64,000 nucleotides of DNA from Blastobasis lacticolella. Its lineage: Eukaryota; Arthropoda; Insecta; Lepidoptera; Blastobasidae. Positions 49,901-61,900 of this stretch are shown here, one piece after another. Position 1 is the first letter of the stretch; every line of letters starts with the position of its first letter. A program made the position numbers and the translations under genes. A model generated the notes under the pieces. It saw only the letters and a list, made by a program, of their open reading frames with translations, was not told the DNA's origin and ran no database searches. The stretch lies in contig LR990060.1 in NCBI GenBank assembly GCA_905147135.1, forward strand, positions 7,704,001-7,768,000. Reading direction: 5' to 3'.

Positions 49901-52900
49901 GTGTGTCCACCCACCCGCATATGGTCCTGCCGGCAGCGCGAGCACGGGAACAGCAGCAGCAGCCGCGGCGCGGCCGGCCGCAGCGGCAGTGCGTCTATGA
50001 CTGTATATGTGTGTGTGTCCACCCACCCGCATATGGTCCTGCCGGCAGCGCGAGCACGGGAACAGCAGCAGCAGCCGCGGCGCGGCCGGCCGCAGCGGCA
50101 GTGCGTCTATGACTGTATATGTGTGTGTGTCCACCCACCCGCATATGGTCCTGCCGGCAGCGCGAGCACGGGAACAGCAGCAGCAGCCGCGGCGCGGCCG
50201 GCCGCAGCGGCAGTGCGTCTATGACTGTATATGTGTGTGTGTCCACCCACCCGCATATGGTCCTGCCGGCAGCGCGAGCACGGGAACAGCAGCAGCAGCC
50301 GCGGCGCGGCCGGCCGCAGCGGCAGGCGCGCGGCGAACGCGAGCGCCGCGAACACGTCCGCGCGCGACGACCGGTTGCCGCGACCTATCTCCGCGTTGTC
50401 TGCGATACGGGGCAGGGTGTTAGTCATCATAATCAACATCATATCAGCTGAAAGACGCCTGCTGACGACTACTGGGCATAGGCCTCCCCCAGAGATCTCC
50501 AAGGCCGGTCCAGGGGGGCGATTCTCGCGCTGTGACATCTCGAATTCGAAATTTTTACTACCCAAAAAACTATATTAAAATGTCGCTGAAATTGATCTTT
50601 GACAATATACGACTGTCGAAGATAGTTGATCACATATTTTTTGGTTGCAATAGACATTTCAATGTCATTATTAATGGAGATATGTGGCTAATATGTCGAT
50701 ATGATATATGTCGAATTCAAGATGAGAATTTGACGATTGAAAGACATATGTAATGTCCTATCCAATCAAGAAATATTGACTTAATGTCACAATGCGAAAA
50801 GAGGCCCCTGTGCCTTCCACATCCAGCCGGTACCTGCGATCTTTACCAGGTCGTTGGTCCACCTTGTGGGCGGCCTACCCGCTCTGCGTCTTAGTGCGTT
50901 GTTCTAATTGGCAATGGTCGTACGACGGACGGCACCCGACCAGTAAGTCCTCGAAACCGCCCGTCGAACGACCATGGTCACACGAGTCGCACGACCGACG
51001 TAGCCCGACCAATAAGAGACCTCAAAACCGCCCGACGCACGACCATTGCCAATTAGGACAGAGCCCATAACATGTTTATGTTTTATATACAGGATGGATT
51101 TTTGAGACGGGGCAGTAAGGGCAGGAACCTTAACCGTTGCAACTAGAGGGAAACGTTCTTAAGAGACTGTCCTTAAATTTTTGAGACAGTTTTACCCCGT
51201 TTACATATTTTGAAAAAAAATTACAGTCAGCAAGAAAAGCGACCATTTACACAAAAGCGTTTTTTTATGTCAATCGATATTGTTACTTATAAAGATCAAA
51301 AAAGTCTATGAGACCAACTGAGCTTAGAGTACTAGAAATGTCAGAAATCGCAAAAAACTTCTCCCACACATTTTGCAAAAATAAGACTCAAACTAAACAT
51401 TAAATACCTAACAAAACTTTTTACGATGCATGGATAGACTGGTCGATAAAGATGAGGTACTTACTGGTCGAAAATAATTTTGAATTTCGAATGAAATTTC
51501 TTCGAACATTTCTTAAATAGTAATCTGCTTCGAAAACAAAAAAAACTAGATTTATGATTGCTTTGCTTTGTTCTGCTAACATTCTGAGTCAAAAATGACC
51601 TCTAATTTAGAACGTTTGGACTTACTCGAAGTATATTATTTAAATAATAAAAACCCAACAACCGCTTTGGCAACCCCATACACTCATGGGTGTCGTACAA
51701 GGCGACTAATGTTTTCGAGGCAAAAGATCAAGAGTCTCCGTAGTCTGGAAAATGGGCATCAGCATTTTCCATTTTTATATTTAAACACTGCGATCTCCAA
51801 CCCGCCTGCCAAGCGTGGAGATTATGGCAATAACCTCCCCTTTCGTGGAAGAGGCCCTAAGTCCTGCAGTGGACTGTTACGGGCTGTGATGATGATGATG
51901 AACCGCTTTGGAGTGGTACAGGATCAAATATCCAATGAGAGTATTGCCAACCAGAAAGGTTATTATAAATCTTTTAAAGAATCTCGAAGAATGTGGCTCG
52001 TTCAAGAAAGTGTTTGTACGACATTCATTGGTATTGGATGAAGATATGGTGATTGCAATTTTATCATAGTAGAAGCTTATCCTAAGATATCTTCAAGACA
52101 TGTCGCTGCTGAAGTGGGTGTATCTCACTCACTTGTTTTGAAGACATGGAAGAAGTACCGATATAAATGTTACCGGCAGGGGCGAATAGTTCAGGCATTC
52201 CTCTAGATTTCTTTATGTGGGGCTATTTAAAAAATAAAAGAAGAAAAGAGGCACTAACAACGATTCTGTATGGAATTAATCCAAGTACATTATCGGCTGC
52301 TACCCACTCAGTAGAAAAGAGGGTAAACCTATGCATCCGCCAAAACGGCAACCATTTTGAGCACCTCATATCTTAAAACATAAAAAGGTACTAACTATGT
52401 AAAATTTCTCGTAATCGTACATACAAGGTGGGCCAAACGAAATCACCCTATTGAAAGATGCTCTCATTTTTGCAAATGGCCGCCAATGTCAAATCTGTTT
52501 TGACATTTGTAGACTAGACAGATGCAGGATACAAGTGAACAAGCCATGGAGCGATACACTCCCCAAGAACGCAGAATAATCGTGTCTATTTTTTTGCGTA
52601 ACAATTCGTCTGTGGTGTTGGCGCAGCACTGATTCCCCGGCCGTCTGACACCGACTGCGCAAACACTGCGCCGTTTGGCCACCAATCTTGAAGAGTATGG
52701 TACCACACGAGACGTTGCCAAGAGTGGCCGGCCCCGGAGTGGAAGTTTTTTTGACCAAAATTTCGCCTCATCTCTCGTTTTGGAGATTTGCACTGGCCTG
52801 CAAGATCGCCCGATTTAAGTGTTCCAGACTTTTTTTGTGGGGTTTTTGAAGTCCCGTGTTTACGTGAACAAGCTCGAGACTCTGGAAGCCCTCAAGGACA

Positions 52901-55900
52901 ACATTCGACACGAGTGCGAGAATCTGTCGCCCGAAGTTCTCGCCGAAGTGATGAAAAATGCCATAAAACAAGCCCGTATGGCAATCAATTGTGACGGCGC
53001 CCATCTGGCCTATATAATCTTCTCGACTTGACCAATAAAATTGTAAAGGTTCAAATAAACATAATCAAAAAACAGAATCGAAGTTTTTCATTTTGAATAA
53101 AAAAGAGAGCCAAACAACTTCGGATGACTTCTTTTGGCCCACCTTGTATTTTGCCATCTTATTTTAATACATGCCTAATCGTTTTCAATTCCTTATTTTT
53201 GTTTATTTCAGTACTTAATAGTATGTAAATATCATATCGACGACGAAGCCACAAACAAAATTTATGGGAGAAGTTTTTTTGCGATTTCTGACATTTCTTG
53301 TACTCTAAGCTTAGTTGGTCTCATAGACTTATTTGATATTTTTTGACATAAAAAAAGTTTTTGTGTAAATGGTCTATTTTCTTGCTGACTGTACCTTTTT
53401 TTTAAATCTGTAAATGGGGGTAAAACTCTCTCAAAAAGTTAAAGACAGTCTCTTAAGAACGTTTCCCTCTAGTTGCAACGGTTAAGGTACCTGCCCTTAC
53501 TGCCCCGTCTCAAAAATCCACCCTGTATTACCCACAAATATATATTTTATAGGCATGTTAGTGTAGCTTCATAATATATAATAAAGGGTTTATATTGGTT
53601 TGTTACCCTGTTACATTTAGTTACATGTGCCTATCCTGTTATATTAACTTTATTATTAATTTACCTTAGCGTTCTCAAATCTCAAAAAACTCAATAGTAA
53701 ATATCTATATCTATCTACCTACCTGTACTACATATACTACATATACTGTGTACTACATATACAGAGACAGAGCTCAGAAGCAAAAATCGACGTGTAGACC
53801 AACTGACATCTAATTATGTCTTAATGGAATAGTTAGCCCTAGCACAGGCCCTGGCCTATTTGGGCTGCTATGTTCAAATACCATTTAGCTTATACGGTTT
53901 TTAGGCACATGCTTGGACTTGAGGTATTAAAATTGTCATTATGCATTGAGAAATAATAAATAAATAAACAGTTCACTGCAGGACTTAGGGCCTCTCCCAC
54001 GAAAGGGGAGGCTATTGACATAATCTCCACGCTTGGAAGACAGGTTGGAGATCGCAGTGTTGTAATTATAATAATGGAAAACGCTGCTGCCCATATTCCA
54101 CAATATGGAGACAATAGATCATTTGCCTCGAAAACATTAGTCGCCTTGTCTGACACCCACGAGTGTAAGGGGTTGGTGCTATTCTACTCTGCCGGACACG
54201 GCCAACGGTCACGGTAACTTCACGGTCTTAGTGCGCTGTACGAATTGGCAATGGTCGCACGAGTGGCACGACCGACGTCGCCCGGCCAATAAGATACCTC
54301 AAAACCGCCTGTCGCACGACCGTTGCCAATTAAGACGCGCCTCAAGCTTAATTAGGCGTTGCTTAGCTTGTCGCCTAAATTATTTTTTCCTAACAAGAAA
54401 AAATTATGCACAAAGTCCTAACAAGAAAAAATAGCACTTGTAACATAAATAAAATAATAAACAAATAAAAAATACTCACCGATGACGAAGTTGTCCAAAT
54501 GCTGTCCGATGACGGAGGCGGTGGCGAAGGCGCGGTGGTTCACGTACAGCGCTCGCGGCGAGCGGTATGAGGATCGACCGCCGTACCCCACTATAGCGTA
54601 CCTGTAGGTGGAGATTACAGATTTTATTGGGGTTCAGTCATAGACGTCTGACCATGCCGCCCCCACCAGGCACGGGAAGGAGGCCGGCCCAAGAAGCGAT
54701 GGCTGGACGTCGTTAAGAGTGACATGTGTGCCAACGGACTCACTACTAAGAATGCCGAAGACCGAGCAAAGTGGACTGAGAAAAGCAGGAAGCAACCTTG
54801 ATTTAACGCCAAGATGATGATGATGATGAGTCACTACTAATTGGCCGTTATAAATAAATAAATATAAAATAAATATGCTTGGACTAATTCACACAGCGCC
54901 ATCTAGCCTCAAAGCAACCAACGCTTGTGTTATGGGTGTTAGATCATTGATATTTGTATTGATATGGGAGTTAGATACTAATTATATACCTTTTTTCTTT
55001 TTTTTTAATACGTACTTATTATCCATACTACACTCGAGACTCGTAGCAGAAATTAAAATACATCATTTCAATTTCTGCGCGGCCGGGAATCGAACCCAGG
55101 ACCTCTGCGTGGCATGTTAACCAACTGAACCACTCAGGCCGTCCAAGCATATAACAGGACCAAGAATAGATCCTTGCGGCATACCCATTGTCTTATAGGC
55201 GTAACAGTCTATCACGTATTGGTATTCAGTAAAGGCACTACTAATCAGCCAATGTAAGCCATATTATATATTGATCAAACGAACTTCGCGAAGTTCGATC
55301 GATATCATATGAGTCGCTTCATTCGAAGATATAAGATTATTCACAACGTAGTCCCTTTAGCCTACAAGGTAGCTTCGCACGTTTATTTAAAGTAAAATCG
55401 ATTTGTTTTCAATCGATCATTTTTTGTTTTTTCGATCCTACGTATCGATACAGCCAGCCGCCATTTTTACGTCATTCTTTTTAGAGATGCTATGCGAAAC
55501 TTCCCCACGCCTGGGAATATGGGCGGGCGGGTGTTATTTATATCTTCGAATGAAGCGACTCATATAATATCGATCGAACTTCGCGAAGTTCGTTTGATCA
55601 TATATTATATTTCGTCGCTTCATTCTTCAGATATAAGATTATTCACAGCGTAGATGTTTGGAGAGGGAAGTTTTGCAAATTTTAAACAAAATATTAATTA
55701 TTCATACATTTTAAACAATGTATTAATTATACGGTATCAACCGCAAATGAAACATATTACATAATGGAAACTGTGGTTAATTCATTATTACGAAAGCAAA
55801 CGGGTTTAACAAATCGGCCGACATCAGCGATCGGCCTGATATAATATCTGGCGAAAACGCCCCGCCGCGGAGACGCCGCCGGCCCCAGCGCCGGACACCG

Positions 55901-58900
55901 GACGCCGGGCACACCGAGCCACAGAACATGGACCCATGACACACTGCTCTTTGTTATCACCCTGCCAATCCATTGGCTAATGGTTTGGGCCGTGACTAAT
56001 TTATGGTGTTTGCACGACAGAAAGAGATACTTAGTATGTGCCAGTACTGAGTTGCTCGATTCTAATCAGATACTCCTCGAGTGTGTGTGGTACACAGGGC
56101 CAGTAATATTTCTAATGTTCTGGTTAACTTTTTATTATGTTTTATTTATTCGGACGGGACCGAATTTGAAATGTTATCCAATACACTCTCGTGGATTCCA
56201 AGTGGCAGTATACCTAGGCAAGCTTGGATTGAATTTAAAAGCTCCTTTTAGTGATCGTTTAATTCGAAGATCCTAACTGGAACCAAAATGGGATACGGAA
56301 CTGAACGATGATTGTTCAAAGTGTCAAACGAAGCATTCGTATTAAAACAATTACTTAAAATGTTATCAAAAATTCGTTAGAATCTTCATATGGATCAGTA
56401 TTATTTTGCAAACAAAATTGCAAATCGAGAGAAGTGCGGCAAGTGAGAATGCATGAGATTAATCACATTTACTGCGATAGCCTCTGAGTCCTGTTTGCCG
56501 GATAAATAGCGCTTATAGTCGGCATTGACGCGAGACATGAAATCGGTAATCTACCGATACCTCAATCCTATGAGTCTAACAGTGTGGACTATCTATCGGT
56601 AAGCCGAGTCAGAGAGTTTCCACTCTATGTCCTTTACTCTATTGAGTCCTCGTCAACCTTAATATCACATAACGAAATATGCCGCGCTAGATTCTTTGCA
56701 TGAAGGTATTCAATACTTCCTTGACAATTTACATAGTTGATAGCTGTGGTGTTATTTACTCGTACCAATATAGCACAATTATTATCGTATGATGCAACAT
56801 TTTTAGATTTAGTAAATCCAGTTAATGGGATACTTGAGTTCACATTGCTTCCAACACCCGTTGACCCAATCGTCGCCATAGACGGTTCCCCAGTCAGTAC
56901 GAGAGCCATAAATGAAGTTCTCGTTTACATAATGAAGTCCTGAGGGGACAATAAGGGGCCAATGTTTTGCGCCCATCAATTAAGATCCTCAAAGAACGTA
57001 GAACGGGAGGATATTTATGCTAAAATTTAAGTAGCTATTATATTTTTAAATACATTTTAACAATAGATAAAAAATTTTGTGTGCAATCAGCTGTATTGTA
57101 GCGCTGGACAAGCTGCTACTGACAGCGCAATAAGTTGAGCTAACTTATATTGTGCAACGGGGAAGAGACAAAATATATACACTGATTGTGCTATAATGTC
57201 GCTTTTCTCCAGTTAAAAAAAAATTAAGTGAAATTCTCAAAATTAAAACATATAAACACTAGAATTTTACACATATTTTTTTTAGGTTGCAAGTTGCTTT
57301 TGTTAACGTTGACTATGAATCCGAGACATTGAAGTAATCTGGGCCTCGTTAACATTGCTTAGACTTATCGTCTAAGTATAGCACGGATTTTGAGCCTTGA
57401 GACCTTAAAGGTAAGGTAAAGACCTTAGTCGTCACTTTAGTAAACCCTCGCGGGGCAACCGAGATAACGGTAAGGCTGAATTTGTAAATTCTGCCATCGA
57501 ATTAAAGCTTTTATGGTTCACAATTTTAAATTTATCATATTTAAAAATGTGTTTCTTGGAATTTATTTTGAAATGGTTCTGTGGTCCGATATACGTGGTC
57601 GGTATAAATTTATTTGTGATTTTAGATTTATGGTGAATCTTTTTTCCCATTCGGTTTAGGTGCCGGGAATATTTTAGATAAAAATTGATTAGGTATGTGG
57701 GGCTGCCGCCTGCCCAATGCAAGGTGTTCGGCTGAACACTCTAAAATCGCACCCAAATCTACTAACATTTTAATGGACTAGGGGAGGAGCTTCTTTTTGT
57801 CAGGAGCAAAAAGTTTGGTATCGGTCAGGAGACAGAATACTTGTCTATACCAGGGGCAACATAGATATAGTGCCACGGACTTATAGAATGGGAGTTCTAA
57901 ACCGTCCTGAATCAATGCCAACAATTAATTATAAAATAATTGTCCGCGACCAACGTGGCGCACCTGAGTCACTTAGGCGACTATGTAGGCGCGGCTGCGG
58001 CGGCCGGCGGCTTCCGCGGCGCGGGGAGGCTGCTTGGCCGACGCTCGCTGCGGCCCGGTGACGGCCGGCGCGGGGGGAGCCAGCCATTTCCCCGGGCTCG
58101 CGTGGCCGAGCAAGGGGTATGTCGATGGAGCTAATTCGCACACAGTACTTCCGAATAGCGTTTCGTTTCGGTGAGTGTTACGGACGACATTCAAGAACGC
58201 CTTATCGTTAGGCGTTATTATTATCAGCTTTATTCTCGATTTCGAGTCCATAAAACAAAGATCGCAAGAGTATGCGGCGGGCGTCACTCAGATATTTGAT
58301 GGCGATGAATATGGTATTCTCCTCGTTGGAGTAAGTGTTGCGGCGCGGATGACCGCAACGAAGGCGCCGAGTCGCCGCCGCGCCGTCGCCGCTTTCTTGT
58401 CGCGGCCGCGGGCGCTCTCGGTTATCGAGCCTAAACTTTATTATTACGAAATTTTATTTTTGAGCCTGGGGTAACTTTATGTTTTCCGGCACTAAATAAC
58501 TCTTAAGGATCTTTTCCTTGTAAGGGAGTCACAATAGACTTATATTGTTATGTATTTTGTTCCCGTGCTCGGGTTCGTTGTGGGTATTGGCTTCGAGGGC
58601 CCGCACCAGCTGTGGGTCTAACAGTGCGCGGGCGCATCGGACGGCTCCGACGAAGGCTCTTTCGCTACTCTAGCGGCGACGGCGACCTGGGGCAGGTCTG
58701 TTGACGCCTCAGTAGCAAGTAATACCTCTAGATGTCTAAAACCGCAGACAAATTCATATTATGTCCGTTTTAGAACAAACGACTTTACGAACGAGTGGTC
58801 GATTACAACCCCTACTTTACTAGTAGGTACTTAATGCCCCACTGTTTAAAGTATTATTCTCATCGTTCATCGAGTGTTCATAATATATTAAGGTGTTTGT

Positions 58901-61900
58901 ATTGATCCCCGATCAACTAAAAACCATTCCGAAGATAAAACCACGGATATGTGAAGAATGTGGGTATATCCACAAAATAAATCCGCACTGCCGATTCTCG
59001 ATCGACTCTAAATGATTCTTGATCATCAGCAGGTTGAGACACTTGGGATTATTGCACATTGCACATTGGTTCACGACCAACCTCCAGGTTCTGTGTCGAT
59101 ACCGTCGTGTTGGTTCTCGACCAACATCCGGGTGAATATGCACATTGCCTTCGTGATGGTTCACGACCAACCTCCAAGCTCTGTGTCGATACCGTCGTGT
59201 TGGTTCTCGACCAACATCCAGGTGAATATGCACATTGCCTTCGTGATGGTTCTCGACCAACCTCCAGGCTCTGTGTCGATACCGTCGTGTTGGTTCTCGA
59301 CCAACATCCGGGTGAATATGCACATTGCCTTCGTGATGGTTCACGACCAACCTCCAAGCTCTGTGTCGATACCGTCGTGTTGGTTCTCGACCAACATCCA
59401 GGTGAATATGCACATTGCCTTCGTGATGGTTCTCGACCAACCTCCAGGCTCTGTGTCGATACCGTCGTGTTGGTTCTCGACCAACATCCAGGTGAATATG
59501 CACATTGCCTTCGTGATGGTTCTCGACCAACCTCCAGGCTCTGTGTCGATACCGTCGTGTTGGTTCTCGACCAACATCCAGGTGAATATGCACATTGCCT
59601 TCGTGATGGTTCTCGACCAACCTCCAGGCTTTGTGTCGATACCGTCGTGTTGGTTCTCGACCAACATCCAGGTGTATAATTTTCCGTCGCATTGATTCTC
59701 GACCAACGTCCAGGTTTATTCCATCGTGTTGACTCACGGCCAACCCCCAGGTTTTACATTGAAACACTCGATGCATCATTACACGTATCACATTTAGCGA
59801 AAATCGCGTAAAATAGTAACTTACTTAGTTTTAATCGGAATCTAAAGTATCTAAAAACCTCGATCATCACCAGGTTGAGAAACTAGATTATTGCATATTG
59901 CCTTTGTGATGATTCACGACCAACCTCCAGGTTCTGTGTCGATACCGTCGTGTTGGTTCTCGACCAACATCCGGGTGAATATGCACATTGCCTTCGTGAT
60001 GGTTCACGACCAACCTCCAGGCTCTGTGTCGATACCGTCGTGTTGGTTCTCGACCAACATCCGGGTGAATATGCACATTGCCTTCGTGATGGTTCTCGCC
60101 CAACCTCCAGGCTTTGTGTCGATACCGTCGTGTTGGTTCTCGACCAACATCCAGGTGTATAATTTTCCGTCGCATTGATTTTCGACCAACGTCCAGGTTT
60201 TTTCCATCGTGTTGACTCACGGCCAACCCCCAGGTTTTACATTGAAACACTCGATGCATCATTACACGTATCACATTTAGCGAAAATCGCGTAAAATAGT
60301 AACTTACTTAGTTTTAATCGGAATCTAAAGTATCTAAAAACCTCGATCATCACCAGGTTGAGAAACTAGATTATTGCATATTGCCTTTGTGATGATTCAC
60401 GACCAACCCCCAGGCGGTGTATGCGTAGTTATTTGATATCGTCGTGTTGATTCTCGACCAACCTCCAGATGAAATATTAATTATATTCTTCATTTTTTAT
60501 TGTATATACAATAAAGCTAAATCACCGTCGTGTTGACTCACGGCCAACCCCCAGGTTTTGTATTAATACAATCAATGCATAAATTATAAAAGTAACTACA
60601 TTCGGCGAAAATATTGTAGGTACTTACATGAATTTTTATCGGAATCTGAAGTGTAATCCGAGAATATCGCCACTTTGTGACATCGTAGGTTTTTGCTTTT
60701 TCTTTTAAAATACCGAATCTTGTTTTGAAATAAAATTTTAACAATTTGTTGTGCACCACGTGTGCACGATGTGCTCGCTACCTCGCACGAAAAAGGAATG
60801 ACGTAAAAATGGCGGCTGGCTGTATCGATACGTAGGATCGAAAAAACAAAAAATGATCGATTGAAAACAAATCGATTTTACTTTAAATAAACGTGCGAAG
60901 CTACCTTGTAGGCTAAAGGGACTACGTTGTGAATAATCTTATATCTGAAGAATGAAGCGACGAAATATAATTACTAAAACATAGGACCAAGAACAGATCC
61001 TTGCGGCACACTCATTGATTTTGGGTCATACCCTAATATCGGGCATATGGGGATGACGGTTCCACGTTCTATTGGGATTCGGTTGACTCTGAGTCACTAG
61101 TAATCGGCCAATGAAAGGTATATTGGTATACCGAGTGCCAAGTGTGGATCCTTGCGGCATACCCTATGTACAACATCACAATAGCAGCTCACAACAGTAC
61201 ATTGCTGGACTTGATCCTCCTCCACAGGAGTTCCATAAACGCCATGCTTAGCACGCGGGTTGGATATCGCAGTGTTGAAAACACTCAACAGAAAACATTT
61301 CTGCTTATGATATGGTTTTCGAAAGTTCTAGCTTGTATGCCTCTAAGAAGTATAAAGGACACCCGTTATGGTAAATTTTTAGACAGCTACTTTAAAAGGT
61401 AAAAAGTGTAGTTCAGCGTGCCTCACTAAAAGACGCTGCTTAGAAAGGATTCTCATGTATTGAATTTGGTAACCGAAATTACTTGGAAAGGTGTAAAGGT
61501 ACTTAGTTTTAGTACCTTTTCGGAGAAGAAAGCGCAAAATGTCTAAACTTTATTACATCTAACGGTCTAGTTTTGATTTATTTTTGAAAATCAACGCCAT
61601 CTGTTACTCTGGCTCACGGAAATTCTCCCATTTCATAATACGCACACAGTCAGCGTGCGTATTATGAAAGCTATCTTACGATTTGCGTTGAAGTAAGAGA
61701 CACAAGCATTGTTACGTAGCCAGGAAAACTCACCGATTATCCGACAAGCCGGCATCCTGCAGTTTGCTATCGAAAGCTTCGATCAACAAGTCGATGTTCT
61801 TCTTCTTCCGAAGGTCCCGGTTGCATCGGGCTGCCTCCACTACTAGAATCACGTCGGCCACCGCCGGGGCGGAGTCCAGTGTTACGGACGACCCTTCTTC

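Larger units (their letters stand above)
51088..53527. mobile_element. Mariner-like element with long inverted repeats, carrying nested insertions
   Basis: Termini TACAGGATGGATTTTTGAGA and the complementary TACAGGGTGGATTTTTGAGA start inverted repeats that can be followed for nearly 300 bases (to about 51385 and from about 53255). Plus-strand transposase remnants read DLLEVYYLNNKNPTTA, AYPKISSRHVAAEVGVSH, VLKTWKKYRY and LDFFMWGYLKNK. The middle of the transposase is missing. A SINE (51670-51905) and a second mariner-like element (52422-53148) sit inside. Confidence 0.5.

Noticed and set aside
47603..50325. CRISPR array
   Set aside because: The 112-bp units are contiguous with no unique spacers, there are no cas genes and the genome is eukaryotic.
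47527..50578. Dozens of 83- and 109-codon frames on both strands
   Set aside because: Direct products of the 112-bp tandem array, with identical sequence at each step and no start context or family match.
55980..56276. 98-codon frame with hydrophobic segments, possible membrane protein
   Set aside because: No recognisable family, no splice or promoter support, and it lies on the opposite strand inside a transposon-rich intron.
57940..58740. Ribosomal RNA fragment suggested by the GC-rich blocks and TCTAACAGTGCGCG
   Set aside because: Only a few bases resemble 28S rRNA and the surrounding sequence does not follow it.
58913..59791. 292-codon minus frame (and 227- and 206-codon plus frames)
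   Set aside because: They follow the 90-bp repeat period, are open in several frames at once and have no known domain.
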